From: Marinobacterium sp. xm-d-530
Lineage (GTDB): Bacteria > Pseudomonadota > Gammaproteobacteria > Pseudomonadales > Balneatricaceae
Length of the DNA: 5,957 nt
Assembly: GCA_949499045.1 (NCBI GenBank)
Contig: CATEEE010000166.1
Span: forward strand, 1 to 5,957
Direction of reading: 5' to 3'
This document shows positions 1 to 4,670 of the stretch, piece after piece. Each line of letters starts with the position of its first letter. The first letter of the stretch is position 1. The position numbers and the translations under genes were made by a program. The notes beneath the pieces were generated by a model, which was not told the DNA's origin, ran no database searches, and saw only the letters and a list, made by a program, of their open reading frames with translations.

Positions 1-20
1 ATGCAATCCATGCATTGGTT

Positions 21-45
21 GTGAACTGACTTCGTCAGTGCTCAC
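21..45. other. Small hairpin-forming inverted repeat in non-coding left edge
   Basis: The arms GTGA-ACTGAC (21-30) and GTCAGT-gc-TCAC (34-45) pair around a three-base TTC loop, with a two-base GC bulge on the right arm. No U-tract follows on either strand, so this is not a standard intrinsic terminator. Positions 1-63 contain no open reading frame of useful length on either strand. The stretch lies beyond the tRNA terminator and may be the tail of a neighbouring transcription unit outside the window. Its function is unknown. Confidence 0.35.
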
Positions 46-63
46 GTTTCAGCCCCACCAACG

Positions 64-103
64 AAAAAAGGGAAGTGCACTTTGAAGTACACTTCCCTTT
101 TTT
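64..103 (-). terminator. Intrinsic (bidirectional) terminator downstream of the initiator tRNA
   Basis: GGGAAGTG (70-77) pairs with CACTTCCC (90-97). After one C:A mismatch the stem continues inward through 79-81 with 86-88, leaving a four-base loop (82-85). The stem is flanked by A6 (64-69) and T6 (98-103), so each strand reads as a GC-containing hairpin followed by a U-tract. It begins four bases after the tRNA 3' end on the minus strand, which marks it as the tRNA terminator. Its symmetry means it would also stop plus-strand transcription entering from the left. The stem is built from two near-identical direct copies of GAAGTRCACT (72-81 and 84-93). Confidence 0.88.
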
Positions 104-107
104 ACGT

Positions 108-184
<77 letters not shown>

Positions 185-190
185 TCAACG

Positions 191-226
191 TGAGGCGTAT
201 TATACATAGGTTTAAGGGCGCTACAA
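191..226 (-). promoter_or_regulatory. Sigma-70-type promoter of the initiator tRNA
   Basis: On the minus strand a perfect TATAAT -10 box (204-199) lies 16 bases downstream of TTGTAG (226-221), which keeps the TTG of a -35 box. The discriminator after the -10 box reads ACGCCTC. This GC-rich type is typical of stable-RNA promoters and, by established knowledge, associated with stringent (ppGpp/DksA) control. The predicted start is around 192-191, giving a 5' leader of about seven bases for RNase P to remove. The -10 and its placement are seen directly; stringent control is inferred. Confidence 0.75.
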
Positions 227-295
227 CCCTGTTTCTAAATTATTACGAGTTTCTTTCACTATTTATTCAATTTGTTACTCTTTAGTGCCTATTTC

Positions 296-301
296 AAGGA
301 G
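296..301 (+). promoter_or_regulatory. Shine-Dalgarno AAGGAG deciding the start of the YecE-like gene
   Basis: AAGGAG is a strong match to the anti-Shine-Dalgarno. Three in-frame starts surround it: GTG at 285 (upstream of the site, so unusable with it), ATG at 303 (one base of spacing, too close) and TTG at 309 (seven bases, optimal). The spacing therefore favours TTG 309. I could not find a convincing plus-strand -10/-35 pair in 227-295, although the stretch is AT-rich and must contain the gene's promoter unless it is transcribed from further away. Confidence 0.6.
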
Positions 302-308
302 CATGACG

Positions 309-1157
309 TTGAACGATTACTATTTGGGATTACCACAGTGGCAGCATCCTGCTTGGGAGAGTGGCTGTTTGGCAGGTGGTGGATCCGCTCTTCAGCGTTA
401 TGCCCGTCAATTTTCATCGGTAGAGGGCAATACGACCTTTTACGGTTTGCCTAAGTCGGATACGGTAAAACGCTGGCGAGATGAGACGCCGGATGACTTC
501 CGATTCTGCTTTAAGTTTCACCAAGACTTATCCCATCGCAGTGCTTTAGAGGTTAGTAACCCGAAAGTGGCTGAACAATTTGAAGTGCTTGAACCATTAG
601 CCAACAAAATTGGGCTACTCAACTTGCAGTTGCCTAAGAGTTTTAATAGTGAAGTGATAGAGCACATCCATCGATTTCTGTTGGCACTACCAGACGTCTT
701 CAATTACTCCGTGGAAGTTAGAAATTCTGAGTTTTTTGCTAAAGGTGACGAGGAGCGTGAGTTTAATCAGATGCTTTTAGAAACCGGAGTTAACCGGGTG
801 ATGTTCGATACTCGAGCAATCTTTGCGGTGACCGCTATGGATTCAGCTACTCTGGATGCTCAACAAAAGAAGCCTAAAGTACCGCTTCATGTCATTGCAA
901 CCGGAAAGCATCCACAAGTTCGCTTCATCTCTACGATGCAGTGGCAGGAATCTGATCGTTATCTGGATCAGTGGGTCAGCAAGGTGTTGCAGTGGATAGA
1001 AGAGGGGCGAGTGCCTTACCTCTTCTTTCATACGCCGGATTGTGCTGCGGCGCCAGAATTGGCTGCTCGATTTGTGGATAAATTAAAAAAAGCTAATCCA
1101 ACAGTTCAGGGGGCGGCTCCTAAACTGTTGGCGGCAGAACAGAGCTCTCTGTTTTAG
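309..1157 (+). CDS. yecE: DUF72 family protein, YecE subfamily
   Basis: The protein is about 282 residues from TTG 309, against 272 for E. coli YecE. It belongs to DUF72, a TIM-barrel-fold family whose biochemical role is not established. Visible family blocks are GLPQWQHPAW (7-16), SSVEGNTTFYGLP (36-48), the PDDFRFCFKF strand with the following SHRSAL (61-80), GLLNLQLP (102-109), YSVEVRNSEFF (133-143), KKPKVPLHV (187-195) and YLFFHTPD with APELA (237-252). The GLPQW N-terminus and the C-terminal QSSLF match E. coli YecE rather than the GTSGW-type DUF72 proteins. There is no signal peptide or membrane segment, so it is probably cytoplasmic. Start choice rests on the AAGGAG seven bases upstream; ATG 303 and GTG 285 are alternatives. 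The gene converges on apaG and the two stop codons overlap. The operon terminator of the opposite strand lies within codons of its variable region near the C-terminus. Confidence 0.9.
   Translation: MNDYYLGLPQWQHPAWESGCLAGGGSALQRYARQFSSVEGNTTFYGLPKSDTVKRWRDETPDDFRFCFKFHQDLSHRSALEVSNPKVAEQFEVLEPLANKIGLLNLQLPKSFNSEVIEHIHRFLLALPDVFNYSVEVRNSEFFAKGDEEREFNQMLLETGVNRVMFDTRAIFAVTAMDSATLDAQQKKPKVPLHVIATGKHPQVRFISTMQWQESDRYLDQWVSKVLQWIEEGRVPYLFFHTPDCAAAPELAARFVDKLKKANPTVQGAAPKLLAAEQSSLF
1085..1131 (-). terminator. Probable terminator of the lptD-surA-pdxA-rsmA-apaG operon, inside the convergent gene
   Basis: A perfect 9-bp inverted repeat (CCAACAGTT at 1098-1106, AACTGTTGG at 1123-1131) can extend by a few pairs inside after one mismatch. 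Read on the minus strand it is followed by six bases (ATTAGC) and then U7 (1091-1085). It begins 23 bases past the apaG stop, the right place to end the operon. The six-base gap between stem and U-tract is longer than in an ideal intrinsic terminator, so efficiency may be modest. The whole element lies in coding sequence of the YecE-like gene. Confidence 0.6.
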
Positions 1158-1540
1158 TGTAACGCGTGAGTCTGAGCCAGTGTGAAGGGCTCAATGCTCG
1201 CCTGAAAGGTTTCATTCTCGTCGGTGATCATGTCGTAGTGACCCTGCATGGCACCCACTTCAGTTGCTAATACAGTGCCGCTAGTGTAGCTGTAGCTTTT
1301 GCCTGGTTCGATGGTCGGTTGTTCACCAACGACGCCTTCACCCAATACCTCTTGTGTCTTCTCATTACCATCGGTAATCAGCCAACGACGACTCAGTAGC
1401 TGGATAGGCATAGGGTTATGATTGGTGATGGTGATGTGGTACGAAAAGACATAACGGTGTGTCTCTGGATCCGATTGGTCGGTCAGATAGTCGGTTGTCA
1501 CATCAATTGCTACGTTACGGCTCAGTTCATAATTTTGCAT
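1154..1540 (-). CDS. apaG: ApaG, small Fn3-like domain protein
   Basis: This 128-residue protein aligns along its whole length with ApaG (E. coli 125 residues), a single immunoglobulin/Fn3-like beta-sandwich domain. It was historically linked to Co2+ resistance and divalent-cation phenotypes; its molecular function is unsettled. Diagnostic stretches are RYVFSYHITITN (28-39), QLLSRRWLITDGN (46-58), the glycine-rich VLGEGVVGEQP (64-74), SYTSGTVL and GAMQGHYDMI. The start is ATG 1540, 26 bases after the rsmA stop. No good Shine-Dalgarno is present (only a GAG about 11 bases upstream), so translation may depend on ribosomes arriving from rsmA. Its TAA stop overlaps the TAG of the convergent YecE-like gene. 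In E. coli apaH follows apaG; here it does not. Confidence 0.95.
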   Translation of the reverse strand: MQNYELSRNVAIDVTTDYLTDQSDPETHRYVFSYHITITNHNPMPIQLLSRRWLITDGNEKTQEVLGEGVVGEQPTIEPGKSYSYTSGTVLATEVGAMQGHYDMITDENETFQASIEPFTLAQTHALH

Positions 1541-1566
1541 GGATAAACAGTCTCGTCGTGCAGTGC

Positions 1567-2382
1567 TTATTTAGCGCTGTTTCGTAAATCATAGATCGCA
1601 TCAGCGATGGCGACAAACTCAGTGAGTGATAGACGCTCGGGTCTTAGCCCAGGGTCTATTCCCAATGCTTCAAGTTGCTCACCGGTAATCCAACCCTTCA
1701 TATTGTTTCGCAGGGTTTTACGGCGCTGACTGAAACCGGTTCTCACTACATCGGCTAATAGTTCCGCGCTCTTTGCTTGAATCGGCAGCGTTGTGTGCGG
1801 AATCAATCTGACAATCGCAGAATCGACCTTCGGTGCCGGATTAAAGGCGCCAGGTGGCACGATAAACAGCTTCTCAACTTGGCAGTAGTACTGTGCCATT
1901 ATGCCAAGGCGACCATAGTGATTCTCACCCGGTTGAGCAGCTAGACGTTCTACCACCTCTTTCTGCAACATAAAGTGCATGTCGCTGATCAAGCCTGAAA
2001 AGCTGAGTAGATGGAAGATCAGTGGCGTTGAGATGTTATAGGGTAGGTTGCCAATCACTCGCAGTGGACGTTCATCATTTTGCAGTGATGAGAAATCAAA
2101 TTTGAGTGCATCCGCCTCGTGGATTTTGAACTTATCTTCGTACCTAAAGAACTTGGTGCGCAAGACAGGAACTAGATCACGGTCTAACTCAACCGCTTCC
2201 AGTGCGCCCGCTAACTCAAGAATCTCTTCTGTCAGTGCACCTAAACCTGGGCCGATCTCAACGAGATGCTCTTCAGGTTTTGGATTAATCGCGGAGATAA
2301 TGCGACCGATAATAGTTGGGTCGTGCAGAAAGTTCTGACCGAAACGTTTACGGGCAACGTGCCCAGGGTTTTTACTACTCAT
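1567..2382 (-). CDS. rsmA: 16S rRNA (adenine(1518)-N6/adenine(1519)-N6)-dimethyltransferase RsmA (KsgA)
   Basis: RsmA uses S-adenosylmethionine to dimethylate two adjacent adenosines in the 3' terminal hairpin of 16S rRNA, a late checkpoint in 30S assembly. Its loss gives kasugamycin resistance in E. coli. The 271 residues match the usual length (E. coli 273). Visible in order: RKRFGQNFLHD (11-21), SAM motif I EIGPGLGALTE (42-52), the acidic ELD (65-67) that binds the SAM ribose, D91 in HEADAL, the catalytic NLPY (112-115) of the N6-adenine methyltransferases, YGRLGI (156-161), VPPGAFNPAPKVDSA (175-189) and FSQRRKTLRNN (217-227). All key residues are intact. ATG 2382 lies six bases after the pdxA stop with only a weak AGGTTG ahead of it, so translational coupling to pdxA is likely. 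Confidence 0.97.
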   Translation of the reverse strand: MSSKNPGHVARKRFGQNFLHDPTIIGRIISAINPKPEEHLVEIGPGLGALTEEILELAGALEAVELDRDLVPVLRTKFFRYEDKFKIHEADALKFDFSSLQNDERPLRVIGNLPYNISTPLIFHLLSFSGLISDMHFMLQKEVVERLAAQPGENHYGRLGIMAQYYCQVEKLFIVPPGAFNPAPKVDSAIVRLIPHTTLPIQAKSAELLADVVRTGFSQRRKTLRNNMKGWITGEQLEALGIDPGLRPERLSLTEFVAIADAIYDLRNSAK

Positions 2383-2388
2383 ATCAAC

Positions 2389-3378
2389 CTATGATTGTTT
2401 TCGGTTAGAAGCCATTTCAGCCGCATAATTAAGGGCGGTCAGCAATGAACCTGCATCGGCTTTGCCTGTTCCGGCAAGATCCAAAGCGGTGCCATGATCA
2501 ACTGAAGTCCGCACGATAGGTAGTCCCAGGGTGATATTCACCGCTTGGCCAAATCCTTTATATTTAAGTACAGGTAGCCCTTGGTCGTGGTACATCGCTA
2601 GGACAGCATCAGCCTCTTTGAGATGGTGCTCTGTGAAGAGTGTATCGGCTGGCAGTGGGCCAATCAGATTAACCCCCTGTTCGCGGTAGCTATCTAACAC
2701 CGGTTCGATTGTGTCGATCTCTTCACGTCCCATGTGTCCGCTTTCACCGGCATGGGGATTTAAGCCAGCGACCAGAATAGTCGGCTTGTCACATCCGAAG
2801 TAATGCTTCAGATCATCCACAAGAATATCGATAACCGAATGCAATAGCGGCTTTGTAACGGCTTTAGGTACCTCTGAAAGAGGGAGGTGTGTTGTCGCCA
2901 GAGCTACACGCAGCCCCTCGGTCGCCAGCATCATTACAACCTGGTCGACGTCACAGCGCGATTGCAGAAACTCTGTATGACCGGTGAAAGAGTAACCCGC
3001 ATCATTAATGACACCCTTGTGCACTGGCGCAGTGCAGATGGCATCAAACATACCACCCAAAGCACCGTCTACGGCAAGGCGAAGGGTGTTAAGAACGTAG
3101 ACGCTATTGAGCGGATCCAGTTGGCCAGGGATAACATCAGCATTGGATGGTGTGCCGATGTAGAAGAGTTCACCCGGTTGGCAGCCGACAGCAGGTTGGT
3201 CTGGATCAAACTCATGCAGCTTGATCGGAAGCCCAAGTAGTTTTGCGCGATCAACAATGATATCTGGGTCACAGATGATGACTAACTGGTGTTCAGACCC
3301 TTGTTGGGCAATCTGAATACAAAGGTCTGGACCAATGCCGGCCGGCTCGCCCGGGGTGAGTGCAATTCGAAGAGCCAC
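2389..3378 (-). CDS. pdxA: 4-hydroxythreonine-4-phosphate dehydrogenase PdxA
   Basis: PdxA oxidises 4-phosphohydroxy-L-threonine with NAD(P)+. The product decarboxylates to 3-amino-2-oxopropyl phosphate, which PdxJ condenses with deoxyxylulose 5-phosphate in the DXP-dependent vitamin B6 pathway. Length is 329 residues, the same as E. coli. Family blocks seen are TPGEPAGIGPD (8-18), FTGHTEFL (131-138), NPHAGESG (207-214), GPLPADT (240-246), the YHDQG segment (263-267), and TLGLP..RTS.DHGTA (283-298). The three metal-binding histidines of E. coli PdxA (166, 211, 266) correspond to H164, H209 and H264 here. The start is GTG: its G is the last base of the surA TAG (TAGTG), and AAGG seven bases upstream supplies the ribosome site. 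The one-base overlap implies coupled translation with surA. Confidence 0.97.
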   Translation of the reverse strand: MALRIALTPGEPAGIGPDLCIQIAQQGSEHQLVIICDPDIIVDRAKLLGLPIKLHEFDPDQPAVGCQPGELFYIGTPSNADVIPGQLDPLNSVYVLNTLRLAVDGALGGMFDAICTAPVHKGVINDAGYSFTGHTEFLQSRCDVDQVVMMLATEGLRVALATTHLPLSEVPKAVTKPLLHSVIDILVDDLKHYFGCDKPTILVAGLNPHAGESGHMGREEIDTIEPVLDSYREQGVNLIGPLPADTLFTEHHLKEADAVLAMYHDQGLPVLKYKGFGQAVNITLGLPIVRTSVDHGTALDLAGTGKADAGSLLTALNYAAEMASNRKQS

Positions 3379-4670
3379 TACTTTACCTTAATGTCGACGT
3401 AAGCTTCTGAACGAAGTTCACGTAACCAATTTGATAGCGCTTCATCGTACTTGCGTTTACGAATTTCTGAGCGGGCTTGGTTTTCACGCATTTCAGTGGT
3501 GAAGTCCTGTTGGCGACGCTCCTGTACCTGAACAATGTGCCAGCCAAAGCGAGATTCGAAGGGCTCGCTTACTTCGTTAATCGCCAGTTTGTCCATCTGC
3601 TGTTCAAACTCTACAACCATTTTGCCGGGCTGGATCCAGCCAAGTTCTCCACCCAATGAACCGCTGCCGGGGTCATCACTGTAGCGGCGAGCTAACTCTT
3701 CAAAGGGTTCGCCTTCGTTGTAACGTGTGTATAGCTCTTCTGCGAAGGCTTGAGCCTGAGCAGATGTTCGAATTTCTGACGGGGCAACCAAAATGTGGCG
3801 TGCACGAGTCTCAGTCACCAGTGTTGCTTGATCACCACGACGCTCTCGAAGCTGCAGTAGGTTGAAGCCTGAAGGGGTCCTTACCACCTTAGAGACATCG
3901 CCATTCGCTAAGCCCGACACAGCAGAGAAAATTTGAGTTGGTAGCTCTTGCGCTTTACGCCATCCCAGATCGCCGCCATTGAGCGCGTTAGGCGCATCCG
4001 AACTACGTACCGCTAAATCAGCAAAGTTGGCACCCTGATCCAGTTCGGTTTTTAACTGGTTGGCACGCTCTTGAGCGGTTTTAATCTGGTCTGGTGACGC
4101 CGGTGATGGAAGAGCCACTAGAATGTTGCTCAGTAGATATTCACTGCGGTCTTGGTTCTTTGCTATATCTGAATTGAGATAGTTCTGAACCTCTTGATCG
4201 GTGACGCTCACTCGGCGGTTGACGTTGCTCTGCTGGACACGGCTGATGATCAGTTCACGAAGAATCTGATCGCGCACTTGCTGATAGTCACGCCCTTCGC
4301 TGATCAGAGCTTTACGGAAATCACTCAGTGATAAGTTGTTCTGTTGAGCGATGCGGTTCATGGTGTTGTTCAGTTCGCTATCACTGACACGAATGCCTTG
4401 GCGCTCGGCCAGTTGCAGTTGAATGCTCTCAATGATCAGCTGCTCTTTGACCTGATTAGCAAGTACGTCAGCGGGTGGTAATTGAGCATTGCGTGCTGTT
4501 AACTGAGCACGGATATCACGAATTCGCTGATCCACTTCCGAGCTCATAATGATGCTTTCGTTTACCACGACTGCAACCCGGTCGAGTGCAATGGGCTCTG
4601 CAAACGCAGAGCTGCTTGATAGAGCTAGGATCGCCGAGGCGATTAAATGTTTAAAAGTTGTCACGGTCAT
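3378..4670 (-). CDS. surA: Periplasmic chaperone / peptidyl-prolyl cis-trans isomerase SurA
   Basis: SurA escorts unfolded outer-membrane beta-barrel proteins, including LptD, through the periplasm to the BAM complex. The 430 residues (E. coli 428) show a signal peptide with AFA cleavage after residue 24, an N-terminal SurA chaperone domain (about 25-170), parvulin domain P1 (about 177-277), parvulin domain P2 (about 287-386) and a C-terminal helix (about 390-430). P2 keeps the parvulin histidines in RARHILV (H292) and FGWHIV (H378). In P1 the equivalent positions are Asn (N182 and N270), while the GGDLGW loop is retained. The gene overlaps the 3' end of lptD by 20 bases. The ATG at 4670 is directly abutted by GAGG with no spacing; a GTG two codons later (4664) has six bases of spacing and may be the true start. 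Either start leaves the signal peptide intact. Confidence 0.96.
   Translation of the reverse strand: MTVTTFKHLIASAILALSSSSAFAEPIALDRVAVVVNESIIMSSEVDQRIRDIRAQLTARNAQLPPADVLANQVKEQLIIESIQLQLAERQGIRVSDSELNNTMNRIAQQNNLSLSDFRKALISEGRDYQQVRDQILRELIISRVQQSNVNRRVSVTDQEVQNYLNSDIAKNQDRSEYLLSNILVALPSPASPDQIKTAQERANQLKTELDQGANFADLAVRSSDAPNALNGGDLGWRKAQELPTQIFSAVSGLANGDVSKVVRTPSGFNLLQLRERRGDQATLVTETRARHILVAPSEIRTSAQAQAFAEELYTRYNEGEPFEELARRYSDDPGSGSLGGELGWIQPGKMVVEFEQQMDKLAINEVSEPFESRFGWHIVQVQERRQQDFTTEMRENQARSEIRKRKYDEALSNWLRELRSEAYVDIKVK

Noticed and set aside
22..30. TGAACTGAC at 22-30 repeats inside the tRNA gene (127-135), considered as a decayed tRNA copy or attachment site
   Set aside because: The match is only nine bases, without flanking cloverleaf structure or integrase nearby, so chance is adequate.
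227..295. AT-rich candidates for a plus-strand promoter of the YecE-like gene, such as TAAATT at 236-241
   Set aside because: No candidate -10 had a convincing -35 at 16-18 bases, so no promoter is called.
272..454. 60-residue plus-strand frame starting ahead of the YecE-like gene, considered as a leader peptide
   Set aside because: It runs out of frame through the conserved start of the YecE-like gene, begins at a non-ATG codon and has no Shine-Dalgarno.
1173..1193. TGAGCC/GGCTCA inverted repeat just past the yecE stop, considered as its terminator
   Set aside because: The stem is only six pairs with a nine-base loop and no U-tract follows on the plus strand. It is in apaG coding sequence and probably chance.
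2048..2338. 96-residue, Ser/Arg-rich open frame on the plus strand opposite rsmA
   Set aside because: The composition (runs of Ser, Arg and Pro) is what the reverse of rsmA codons gives; no homology is recognised.
2887..3240. 117-residue open frame on the plus strand opposite pdxA
   Set aside because: It lies entirely antisense to an intact, well-conserved pdxA, has no recognisable domain, and no good ribosome site. It is a shadow frame.
3477..3865. Two short plus-strand frames (60 and 69 residues) overlapping by a few bases opposite surA
   Set aside because: Both are antisense to the conserved SurA parvulin domains, without ribosome sites or recognisable features.
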